Assembly: GCA_900095095.1 (NCBI GenBank) | Contig: FMBT01000144.1 | Location: 1 to 28,550, forward strand | Direction: 5' to 3' | DNA length: 28,550 bases | From: Fragilariopsis cylindrus CCMP1102 | Taxonomy: Eukaryota > Bacillariophyta > Bacillariophyceae > Bacillariales > Bacillariaceae | Part shown: positions 11,655 through 22,122 of the stretch, piece after piece | Position numbering within the stretch: position 1 is the stretch's first letter | Layout of the letters: each line of letters begins with the position of its first letter | Translations under genes and position numbers: made by a program | Notes under the pieces: model-generated | The model's input: only the letters and a program-made list of their open reading frames with translations | Told to the model about the DNA's origin: nothing | Database searches by the model: none

Positions 11655-12562
11655 AAGAATAAATCAGTTTAGAAAACTCTCCCATTCATCAATAAAAATG
11701 AATAATTGAATAGTACAATACAAAATACAATACATCATCATGCTATATTTATTTCGAAAGATATATAATCTTCATTGTAAAGTTAACATACTTTTTAGAA
11801 TCGATTTCTTCTTTTTTGCTACATGCATTAGTTACTATCATCGTAGCTAAAAATGAGTAACTATAGATTCTTTTCTAACCTGACCTAGTAGAACCATTTA
11901 AAAATAATGTGCAACCATTGTTAGATTTCTTAGCAATGGAAATTTTTCTCACTGAAGGGGAGGCATGCACACTATTATAACTTCTAATAAAAGATAGTAA
12001 ACTTCTCTAGGAGATGCCATGATGGTACAAATATCAACAGCTATAACAATATAACAAGCACTTTTCTTTAGTTTCACTATTTACTACTGCTCCTGCTGTT
12101 AATTCTTCAGCTCTGTCTCTTCTGTCCAATTGATTTGTGATCCTAGATTCTAGACTACATTGTTTGTCATCATTGTGTTTAATTCTTGTGGATGAATGTG
12201 AGACTACATTGCTGCTGCTGCTGCTGCTGCTGCTATGCTATATTGGAAGAACAGAGCAATAATTTTTATCCCAAGTTTGTGTGAAGTGAACCGGTAACTA
12301 ACGTTACTCAACTCCGCTTGCTCAAAAAAAGATTGATTCGTGTTTGAGCTTCTTGTCACTTGCTTGTTGAAATGATTGATGCGCGCTTTCAGCAAGCGTT
12401 TTCATTTTCATTTTCCTCTAATTTTCACTTTCCCGACACAAAACTGCGGTAATAAGTTAGTACTCAGAAAATAATTCACAGCACAAGCTAAGAATCTTTC
12501 AAATATTCATTACAAAAATAAACAGTAGAGCTATTGAAGATAGTTGACAAACCGACAAATAG
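11655..12562. other. Intergenic region, no gene seen
   Basis: No open frame here looks like a protein on either strand. It includes an AATAAA just past the preceding stop and a (GCT)8 microsatellite. The last 150 bp should hold the promoter of the decarboxylase-like gene. Confidence 0.5.
12211..12234. repeat. (GCT)8 microsatellite
   Basis: Eight uninterrupted GCT units lie in intergenic DNA. The minus strand would read as polyalanine in a short frame with no other protein character. Confidence 0.9.
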
Positions 12563-14308
12563 ATGATGTCGGAAGTTGGTGCAGGTATAATTAGTCCCCC
12601 ATCTCCTCGTCGTGGAAATGCTCGTTTGGCAGTTGCAGAAAAATGGAAAGATCGTCGAAAGCTTACAGAAATGAGCAAAATCCGTGAGGAAGGTTCACGA
12701 CGCCCAATTCTTACCAACGGCAAATCGCAGCAAAAACATCCAACAACCCCTCCACTATGTGTGATTCTGCGTCGTTCTTGGAATCAGGCAATTAATGGAT
12801 TCATCGCACCACCACAAAAGAAGCCGATGATACAACTACAGCTGCCTGATAGTAATGTAAGGCCACCGTCGTCGTCGTTGAGGCAAGATAATAAACGTGC
12901 ATCATTTCCCTCTGTCTTGAGCATACTAAAAGCGAACGCAGTAAAGCTTCAAGTAGAATCAATGGAAAATGACGTCGATAAATTGAGCGTATTGCCATCG
13001 AACTATGATTTCGCGACCTCCGCTGTGAATCACATGTCTCATTCAAGATCACGAGCGTTCCTCTTAATGGATTGTTCTGCTATCGTTCAGACTCATACTG
13101 TATGGCGCAAACGACTCCCTAAAAAGGGTGTTCAGATGGTATATAGTGCTAGACATAATTGCAATGCAAGGTTACTTCAACTTCTCAATAGATTGGGAGT
13201 TGGACTTAGAGTTGCAACGAAATACGATTTAACAGCTGCTATGACAAGTAACAGAGGCAATGGTATTATTTGGGACGATCCACACATACTTGTGAAACCA
13301 AATTCCTTTTATAGAAATTTAGTATTGGATAATACAGAAAATTCAGCACATGCGAGCATTCCAATTACTGTTAACAGTAGTGAGGAAATGGAAAGAATTC
13401 ACGGTCAGCTATTTAGAATTTGCAAACGTAGAAAACAAAACATGCCGAAATTACGATTTATATTGAAATTGAAATTGAACGACAATGAAAGTAAGGATTG
13501 GAGAATCAACCTGATGCAGCTGCATAAGACATCATTGGGGTTATCATACGAGGTCGTTGGAGTTGCATTGGATCTTGCTGATACTGAAGATAATAATATT
13601 TTGCTCAATGCATTATCTGACTTGATTGAGGATTGGGCCCAGCGAGTACCGGATACAACTCTTCAAATTCACCTGACAAACCCAATCAACTCATCTGAAA
13701 TTGAAAGCAATGTAGAAGATTGGATAGAGAAACATTATAAATCTTGTAATGGGATTATAATTGATGTTAGTCGTTTGTTGATGGCAAATGCAGCAGCCTT
13801 GTGCACTCGCATCATTGGTGTAAAGAATAATGATGAGCTTAGTCAACAACAACTTTACATTGACGATGGATTTTATGGATCACTATCAAATTATCCAAGC
13901 GGAGGCACTCCGTTACCATTAAAAGGTCAAAGCCTTGTTAGATCTTTCTCTGCTACCAGTAAGCTACTCTCGGAAGAGGCTCTTGTGAATACGACTGTTT
14001 GGGGTCCAACATGTAAGTATCTTCGAAGAGTAACAAAACTCACTCGGCTTCATTTTTTTAACTTCTACATAATCACGGTAGGTTCTTACAACGTAATCTT
14101 TTTGTGCATACATATTCTCACAATCACCCGATCTTGCTGTTTATCATTTCTCTAACTTGTAGGTGACGGTCTTGATAAGGTATGCTCCAACATTACCCTC
14201 CCAAGACTTTCTCGTGATGATTGGCTTGTCTTTCCGGATCTTGGTTTTGTAATGAAGGCACTCATTTCAACGGATTTTCACCCCCCGATATTGCATGTTG
14301 CATTCTAG
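12563..14308 (+). CDS. Ornithine decarboxylase-fold pseudoenzyme (antizyme-inhibitor-like or prozyme-like)
   Basis: Two exons (12563-14012 and 14163-14308; intron gtaagt...ttgtag) encode 531 residues without any frame break. The C-terminal two-thirds aligns by eye to group IV PLP decarboxylases (ODC/DapDC fold): MVYSARHNCNARLLQLLNRL stands for the strand with the PLP lysine, LYIDDGFYGS for YVNDGVYGS, and WGPTCDGLD for the motif with the catalytic cysteine. Key PLP residues are gone. The lysine of YAVKCN is Arg197 (YSARHN), the HVGSG motif reads ALDLAD, the glycine loop reads LTNPINSS, and the GAYT tyrosine is lost. The dimer-face Asp and C484 remain. Residues 1-130 are basic and unstructured. 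It should therefore not decarboxylate ornithine. A regulatory role in polyamine synthesis is inferred from the fold and from the adjacent aminopropyltransferase gene. Confidence 0.8.
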
Positions 14309-14991
14309 GAGGATAATCGTCGCACGCTATTCCATTTTGACCCTACTTAAAAAGCCTCCTGCAACTAACAATATTTACTATGAAGAATAAGAAATATAAC
14401 CACACCATACAACAATTAGGAACTAAACAAACTCCTTTTGGAAGCTATTAAATATATCTGGAGCTAGCTCATGCTCAAATATGCCCATATTGATACTGTG
14501 TTATGTATTATAGCTACTAAGTAAACAGATGAATATACGGTAGTCTATAATATCATACACTTTATCCCAATTATAGATAGCCTACCGCCTTTTCACACCA
14601 ATAGATGAAGGGTCCTAACCAAATCTTTCTTGACTTTTGGCCCAAAGTAACAACCTTATGTCTTATACATTCTTTTACTCTGCACCCCCGTGAAATGCTG
14701 AGATTTGGTACTGTTTCCAGTTGAAGCACTCCGCAGAAAATTTCCAAAAGTAATCTAGTTTTTTATATGGATAATCCAGTACGTCTGTCTGTCTGTCGTC
14801 CCCATTCGAAGTCTAAAAAATCCGGGAAAACTCGAACTAACGTTATGATTGAATGAGAGAGAACGCCACAAATAAATTCGAAAATTTTGTAGACACAAAA
14901 ATCATAAAACACACCCAGACAAGTTCTTAACAACACTTGCAAAGTAAATACACTAGTTAAATTATCGGCGGCAAGAAATATCTAGGCAAAC
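14309..14991. other. Intergenic region upstream of the aminopropyltransferase gene
   Basis: No gene is seen in 683 bp. An imperfect inverted repeat (cggtag...tctataat at 14538-14551 against 14570-14587, four unpaired bases) and a GTCT tetranucleotide run near 14785 are present. It should include the downstream gene's promoter. Confidence 0.4.
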
Positions 14992-16678
14992 ATGTCACAA
15001 GGAATAGATGAGCAACGAGCCAAGGTACGTCGTGAGGATTGATTATCGAAAACAAGGCAATGTGAGCCAACGAGAAACAAAGGATGTGAAGATAGACGCC
15101 ACGCCACGCATAGCTGTTTGGTTTTTTTTTTCATTTCAGTTGCCTCGCTGTCGATTATGCATCCACCCACTCTCATTTATTTGATTTTTTTCTATCTTTC
15201 TAATGAAAAAGGCGGGTTTTGTGTTCCGGGAAGATGTTGCACCTGGTTTGATCCTTGAAATGAGTTTGAATAAAATATATCACAATACTGAATCTGAATT
15301 TCAACAAATTGGTGTCATCGATACATATTTTGGAAAAACATTAGTTACGGATGGTAAAACACAAAGTACACAATTTGATGAATTTGCATACCATGAGAGT
15401 TTGGTCCATCCAGCTCTACTTAACTTTGCACATTATAATAAACGGGGAGCAAAAACTGTCTTTATGGCGGTGGTGGGGAGCTCGCTACTGCTAGAGAGAT
15501 TTTGCGACATACATCTGTTGAAAGGGTTGTCATGGTTGATTTAGATGGTAAGTGAGCCGAACAAATTGAATCGTATCAAAGTAGGAGGGGGGAGGGAGAG
15601 AGAGAGAGAGAAAAAAAAATGCCGTCATGTTTTTAAATATCTTATTTTTTCTCTCTCTAACGGTGTTATTTTGCGTAATATATAACTACTCATTGGGATT
15701 GTAGAGAAAGTTGTTGACGTTTCCGTTGAATATCTACCCGAATGGGGTGGATGGTTGTTAAAAATGATCCCCGACTTGAACTGATCATTGGAGATGCGTA
15801 CGCTTATATGTTGAATTGTAAGGAAACATTTGATTGTGTTATTATGGATATTAGCGACCCAATTGAGGCTGGACCAGGTATTATGCTTTACACGAAGGAA
15901 CTATACAAACATGTTACAACTATACTTTCACCGAATGGCGTTTTTGTAACCCAAGCGGGTACAGCTGATAGTGTACCACATGAACATGCAAATGCTGGTG
16001 CTCGTAATACGACGTGTTTTGGTCCCATTCATAATACTCTAAATGAAGCATTTTCCTGTGTATCATCATATACACAGAACATTCCTAGCTTCGGAGGGTA
16101 AGTTATATGTACTATTTTCAGTTTCATGCGGGGTTCTTGTGCTTTTTTGAAACTAGTATTTCTCAACATTTTCTATCTTTTTAATATATTATAGTGACTG
16201 GGGGTTTGTCATGGCCTTCAATCCAATAGATAAAGAAAAATCAGTGGAAGTCGTTGATGAGTGGAGGTCTATTTCACCAGTGATTCTTGACTCCCTTATT
16301 GAGCAATATATTACCGGTGGTGAATCTTCTCTTAAAATGTATGACGGGATAACACACACTCGCATGTTCCATCTGACAAAAGGTAAGACTATAATATCTA
16401 TTCACAGCACCCAATGTCATTGTGCATGCCCGTGCTATTTCTTCCTGCTGTGTAAATGTGCTCAAGTTCGGTAACGGATTTGTTACAGCTTTATAAGGAT
16501 ATGTTGTAGATAATATTTCTCACCCACTGTTGAACCATGATGTCTATTGTGCTATTTATTCCTTCCTTTCTGCACACACCCCGCTAACACATAACTGCTG
16601 CTGGTAATAGCTCTTCGAAAAAACCTTGGAAAAGATCATCGTATTATGACAAAGGATGACCCAATCTTTATGTACTAG
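14992..16678 (+). CDS. Thermospermine/spermidine synthase (aminopropyltransferase, ACL5-like), frame interrupted
   Basis: Transfers an aminopropyl group from decarboxylated S-adenosylmethionine to a polyamine. Five exons: 14992-15024, 15212-15547, 15705-16097, 16195-16382 and 16611-16678, all with GT-AG introns (the 15548-15704 intron carries a GA run). Seen motifs: [20 protein letters not shown], the nucleotide-binding [11 protein letters not shown] (one frame back from the frame entering it), [19 protein letters not shown], and [20 protein letters not shown] followed by FVTQAG. DPIE-GP is what thermospermine synthases show; spermidine synthases usually have DSSDP-GP. Two bases appear to be missing, at GG 15466-15467 and A5 15760-15764. 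With both restored the model is exactly 339 residues, near the usual family length. Exon 1 encodes only 11 residues. Substrate (thermospermine, spermidine or longer chains) is not settled by sequence. Confidence 0.88.
15596..15619 (+). repeat. (GA)n-(A)n tract in an intron
   Basis: A GA dinucleotide run passes into a run of nine A residues within the 15548-15704 intron of the aminopropyltransferase gene. Confidence 0.85.
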
Positions 16679-16900
16679 TGGGGAATAGAATAGACTGAAG
16701 TCAGAACTACTATCAATTATCCTCACACTACATTAGGTCTACACGTAGCTAGCTAGACAATTGCGATCATTCGTTTTAATTCTTTATTCTTAAAGTTAAT
16801 TTACAGTATATGTATATATATATATCAGAAAAGATTTTCTTCGATTATCTCCTCTTTTTGACAGACATAAACTTCGGTTCCACGTCTATAATTTATAGGT

Positions 16901-19900
16901 CTAAAGATCCGGGGCACCGGCTTCGGCGGCAGCAAGAAGAGCCTTCGCCTCACTTTCACACTCAAGTGCGACGCAAACAACATCTTCAACAAGATCTGCG
17001 TCTTTGCAATTATCCTGGAACACATCAAGGATTTGTGCAAGTGTCTTCTGGTATTGGAGTCGGATTTGTGCTTCGGCATTGTAAAATGCTTGTCGAGCCT
17101 TCAGATCTTCTCTCAATGTTGCATTTGTAGTCTTCATCTTCTCAATGTTTTTATTAACATCTTCTTTACTATTATTCAATTTCTTGGATTGATTCTGTAG
17201 CATGTCGAAGGACTGTCCAGCTGATTCATTTGAAGATACGAGTCTCTTGTTCGTATCTTTCACCGTCTTATATTCTTTCTTAGCCTTGTCGTTGGAACTC
17301 TTCAACTTTTTATTCTCCTTCTGCAAAAATCCGATCAGTTTCTTACTCTCCTCGAGCCTGGTCTTCTGTGCAGCAGCTTGCTTAGCGGGTTCTACACTTG
17401 CAAACATGAGTTCATCTTCTAATCTTGTTTTCATATCTTCCGTTTCTTCTTTAGCTCCACGTAGACGGTCACTGAGTTCCTCGCAACGTCCATTGTAGCG
17501 CTCCTCGGCTTCACGAAGTTGTTCCTTAAGCTCGTCGAGTCGATTATCGTACTTCTTATATTCCTTTTGAGCTGATTGCTCGGATTCCCTGGTCTCCCTT
17601 TCTAATCTTTCCTTCCATTCTCTCTCCTCAGCTTCTTGGTTCCTCTTTGCTAACAACTTAGCTTGTCCTTTCTTCATTTCATCTACCTTCTTAAGAGCTC
17701 TCATCTTAGCAATAGAATCGCGCCACCATCGTTGGAGAATGTATATACTATCCTTTCGTGCATTTGCACTTCCGTTGATTCTGTTCCGAGTGATGAATCC
17801 ACGAGCGATTTTCTGAATCATCACAGCATCCTTTTCAAGACCTGAACTGCGATGACTTTCCAAAAATTCAAGAACACCCATCTTGAAATATGATCTGGTC
17901 TTTCCTACTAAGAAGATCGTGTAGGGCTTTCCAGTCTTCGGGTTGACCTCTTCCAGAGGTTTGAGAGCACATGCCAAGAGTGCTTCGCAATCACACTTGA
18001 GTTTTTGGCTGGCAGGCATATCTCTAGTTGCCTTACTGGGATAGGTAGATTTGTTGTCCCAGAGTTGCCAGAACTTGAATCGAACAACGTCGTTCTCCAA
18101 GCGATTCGGAAACGCAGATCGAGAAAGAGTAACGGCAGCGACAACACCTGCACAACGAAGTTGTTCAATAGTACCTAAATGCTCCATCAGAACAGGCTTT
18201 TTTGGCCTGTTTGGCTTGATACAACGAATATAACGGGAGTTCGTCTGCTGCAACTTGCCCATCAACGCTGAAAGTTGACCCTTGTACTTGGTCCAGATGG
18301 TAGGTGCGTAATATTTGACTTCGCACGCGCCGGTGCAGAGCGTTTCTTTTCAGAAACTGCTCCATTCGACTTTTGCTTGAAGTTCGTACATGAATCATTT
18401 GTCATGTGGTTTTTAGAATCTCGTTATCCGATAACAGAGCAGCTTCTGCCAAATCTGTAGGAAGAGTGTCTTGATTACTTTCGACGAATCCCTCAGCATC
18501 GTACATGACCTTCCCGGCGTAATGATGGATTCCAAAACCGCATCTGTTCATTCTGTTCTCAAAAAGACAGGGCGACTTTTTGTTTCCTGCAATAGCCTTT
18601 TGAACGAAAGCTTGATCACTTCCCTTTGGTCGAACACATTCTTCATTAAGCATAGCAAGAAGTCCAGTTTTTGATTCAATGAGAGTCAACACATCAGAGT
18701 TATCGTCGTAAGTGATTTCATCAAGAGGAATGCCTTCTCTTTCATATTCTTCCTGAACAGACCGGAAGATATCCTCGGTGAATTTAGCTTGAAGCTTCTC
18801 GTTACAGTAATTGATACAGAGCTGTTCGTAACGATTACGAACAAATGATTCGAATCCAAAAATATCAAGGAGACCAATAATACCAAATTCAGACATAGTT
18901 CCAGATTTGTAATTCACTTCACCGGCAGTAGCATCATTGATCTGACGAACAAGCCATAAAAATGAACGTCCATAAATCTCCTTTGCGAAGGATTCGGTTG
19001 CTTCTCGTGCTTTCTGGGGATTCAAAGGGACTTTGTATGTTTCGTTCCTGGTTTTCATCGTACGTTCTGTCAGGGCCACTTCGAAACTAGCTGCTGGGAT
19101 ACACATAAGATCGCATAGGTCGGCAAATTCCTTTGTAGATCCCACAACAGAGCGATCATCGTCTTTCGGATCAGGGTTGTAGGTAATATTTCCAAGTTGT
19201 AGGACAATAATAATAGCCTGGATCAAAGTCATTAGGGTGTCGCCAGCGATACCGATCTCTTCGAGAACTCGAACGGTGTTGGCAAAGTGGTCGGCATCAC
19301 TCATACCCTCAATGGTATCGGTATCTGTAGTTCCAACGAATTTGAACGATTCATTGGTTGTACCGGCTAGTTTACTCCAATACTTCGTCTTGTCTCTAGC
19401 GGCGATAATTTGATAGAAGATGTGAAATGTACGTTCCTCGGGTGCGTGAGCAATGACACGATTCTTTTCAAGTAAATATGCATCACACTTCGAACCTGCC
19501 AATACACAGGTTGCTTCAGTACGGGAGCGATGCTCTCGTTGTTGTTGGGTTCCCATATCGAATTGAAGTTGAATGTACTTTCCAAAACGACTTGAATTAT
19601 CATTTCTTGTAGTTTTGGCATTACCGAATGCTTCCAGGAGAGGATTGGATTCTATGATACGTTGTACGACCGGAGACATTTCGCTCGACGATGCCCTCGG
19701 ACCCTGTTGACAACTTGCCATATGATTCATACAAATCTTGACAGTTTCAGTCTTTCCAGCACCAGACTCACCAGACACAAGGATAGATTGATCATTCCCA
19801 TCAAAGGCAAGTCCTTTGTACGACAGGGCAGAAGTTTCGTATACGTGAGGTTCCACTGTATTACGAGCATCACCCTCAGTGTTGTCCCAAACGAGAACAC

Positions 19901-20501
19901 GAGCGTACCGAGAACGGACTTTCAAGGTATAGATTTCCGTGAACCATTGAAATGGATTGACGGCAATAACGATGTCACCAGTACGAGTGTATGGCTTGCC
20001 GCTTCTATGGCGTTCCTTTAAGTTGTAAAGAAGAGCAGCCTAGATGAAGAAGAAAAAATTGTTCGCCACAAGAACAAGAAGAGGAAAAATGTTAGCGTGT
20101 GTTCGATATTCAAACGAACGACGATCATATTATTTGCGGTGAGCATATTCTATACGTTTCTTCATTCCTTCTCCTTCGAATAATGATAACAACAATAATA
20201 ATAAGTTACATACCTCGTGCAAAAAGGGGAGGTTGACCATATCTGGGAAAGATTTCAAATGTCCATTCTGGTCAACGTTCTGCATTGGTAGGACACCTCT
20301 GTTATAATCCTTCAAATCAACCTCATCGTCAACCCAACTTTTTGCCGTAGCACCACCATCACAAATGGTAGACGTTTCGTCCTTATATTGAGGAACTCTA
20401 ACAATCGCCGTTTTATCGGTTGAACTTTCCTTTACTGCTGGTATCCAAGCATATTCAGGATCCCGAATGAAAACGTATGAACTTTTTTGATCACCTCCCA
20501 T
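16901..20501 (-). CDS. Myosin heavy chain (myosin A), stramenopile type, frame interrupted
   Basis: Actin-based ATP-driven motor. Exon 1 (20501-20214, 96 codons) encodes an SH3-like N terminus (SSYVFIRDPEYAWIPAV). A 174-nt intron ends at 20040. Exon 2 (20039-16901) contains the P-loop GESGAGKTET, switch I NDNSSRFGKY, switch II DIFGFE, the actin-face strand SRYIRCIKPN, one degenerate IQ motif (IQKIARGFITRNR), a long charged coiled coil and a C-terminal block with AEAQIRLQYQKTLAQ. The frame breaks twice in the Lys-rich loop 2: at T5 18410-18414 and near 18310, each as a missing base. Restored length is 1,142 residues. The heavy chain is short, with a tail of about 300 residues; I see no MyTH4, FERM or PH domain. 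It is convergent with the aminopropyltransferase gene (222 bp between stops) and paralogous to myosin B. Class is not assigned. Confidence 0.92.
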
Positions 20502-21010
20502 TGTATCGTATTGTATTTCGCTTTCTCAATTGTAACTTTTTTCTGTTTACTGTCTGGCAATTGTTGTTTTATGTTGTTTGTTTATGTTTTTTTTTGTGTT
20601 GTCCTTATTGTAATCTATTTGTCTGTCGTTTTTATGCAAGAAGTGATACTGTATCTTGTGAAGTTAGATGACCAAAATTCTGTGACTCACTTATGACTAA
20701 ATGTTACGATACTTGAGATAGGTGACCTGACCCGGGAATAAGGGGTGGGGATGATGAGGTGAGGCGGGGTGAGAGGATAAAATTCGGGGGTGAGGTCCTC
20801 ATCTTTCTTACTTCTCCGACACTCACGATTAGTGTCAATGTCAATTGGTCATTTTTTAATGTACTATGTACGGGAAATATGTAGTAATATTTATTTATGG
20901 TAAAACTTATACTGTACACTGTACAGTACTGTACATATTCCTATATAATAATATGCACTACGTATGAAATACACAGGCAGTGTATACATTGACATAGGAC
21001 CTATGTAAAG

Positions 21011-21060
21011 ACATATATATGATTATATATATATACATATATGTGTGGTGGTGTGTGTAT
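21011..21060. repeat. TA-rich and GT-rich simple sequence
   Basis: Alternating TA runs pass into a GTGTGG/TGTGTG stretch between the myosin genes. Confidence 0.7.
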
Positions 21061-21798
21061 AGATAAGAGTATTACATTATATTATATATTGATATGTACG
21101 TATGAATATATATTAGTCTAATATGTACTGGTATGCTTCATCAATGTACATACTTCCTATGTTTCAGAAAGTCTAATGTCACATTAAGAACATGATAATG
21201 AGTAGTAGTATTGATATATAAGAAAATGAGTGGTGAATATTCATCCCCTTTACCATCATCCACTACCACACTGCACTCCTCTAATAATGGCTGTTATTCA
21301 TCATTTGTCCGGAAGAATACTACTCCTGTGTGTATTGTATAATGGTAAAAGAAGATGCTGCAATAAATTCTCATTTAAGTTGCACTTTGCTGCATCTACC
21401 ACCACCACTTATTGTGTGTACAACATAATAGTGAAAAAGAGGATATGTTCATCTGATCCGTTATCTTGCTGTCATCGCTACTAACTATTACTCTTCTCAT
21501 AGTGGACAAAGAAGAGCAACGAGAGGTGATACTATGCTTGTTGTCGTCATCATCATCATTTTTGCATAGTTGTTGCAGCTTGGCTTGAAACTGGTACAAA
21601 AAATGCACATAGAAGGATATAGACCAGCGTCAAGTTTGTAAATACTAAATAGTGGTGGGAACGGATCAGCAAATTAGATGGAGGATCTGGGGAAATAATT
21701 GAAGAACCCAACTTTGTGTACAGCATCTTTTTTCTTTTTTCAATAAGAAAGTTATCATTTTTTGGATTTGAAAGAGAAACAAAAACAACAAATCTTAG

Positions 21799-21819
21799 GA
21801 TGATGATGATGATGATGAT
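21799..21819. repeat. (GAT)7 microsatellite
   Basis: Tandem trinucleotides in the inter-myosin spacer, with no supporting coding context. Confidence 0.85.
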
Positions 21820-22040
21820 GACGAAGATAAGAAGCAACTTTAGAACATAATTTCGGAATGTTTAGTATTCCAAGGACTACTAAAGAAGTCTTCATGGAGG
21901 CTATACAGGTGCCTACTTTGAAAAACTAAAGTATGCTATAGATTTAGAGATGTCTACCTGATGAAACTACTGTTTACATATCATTAGAACTAAAGCAATA
22001 TTTATTAGAAACAAGTCACTATAATTGATTATGTATATAT

Positions 22041-22058
22041 GTATGTATGTATGTATGT
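22041..22058. repeat. (GTAT)n microsatellite
   Basis: Tandem tetranucleotide run just downstream of the myosin B stop codon, probably in or near its 3' untranslated region. Confidence 0.85.
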
Positions 22059-22122
22059 TATTTTCAAATTTGTATATGTATATGTATGATTTCTCTGTCC
22101 GTAGAGAATCTAAGGTAATTCT

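Larger units (their letters stand above)
20502..22122. other. Intergenic region between the two myosin genes
   Basis: About 1.6 kb lies between the myosin A start and the myosin B stop. It should contain the myosin A promoter next to 20502 and the myosin B 3' end near 22100. The middle is simple sequence: TA-rich and GT-rich DNA (21011-21060), (GAT)7 at 21799-21819, (GTAT)n at 22041-22058, and small palindromes such as acatagg-a-cctatgt near 20995. No open frame here looks like a protein. Confidence 0.5.

Noticed and set aside
12204-12395. Short minus-strand frame ending in polyalanine
   Set aside because: The alanines come from the (GCT)8 microsatellite and the rest has no protein-like character or start context.
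14538-14587. Imperfect inverted repeat as a second mobile element
   Set aside because: Arms are short with a four-base interruption, with no target duplication or terminal motif.
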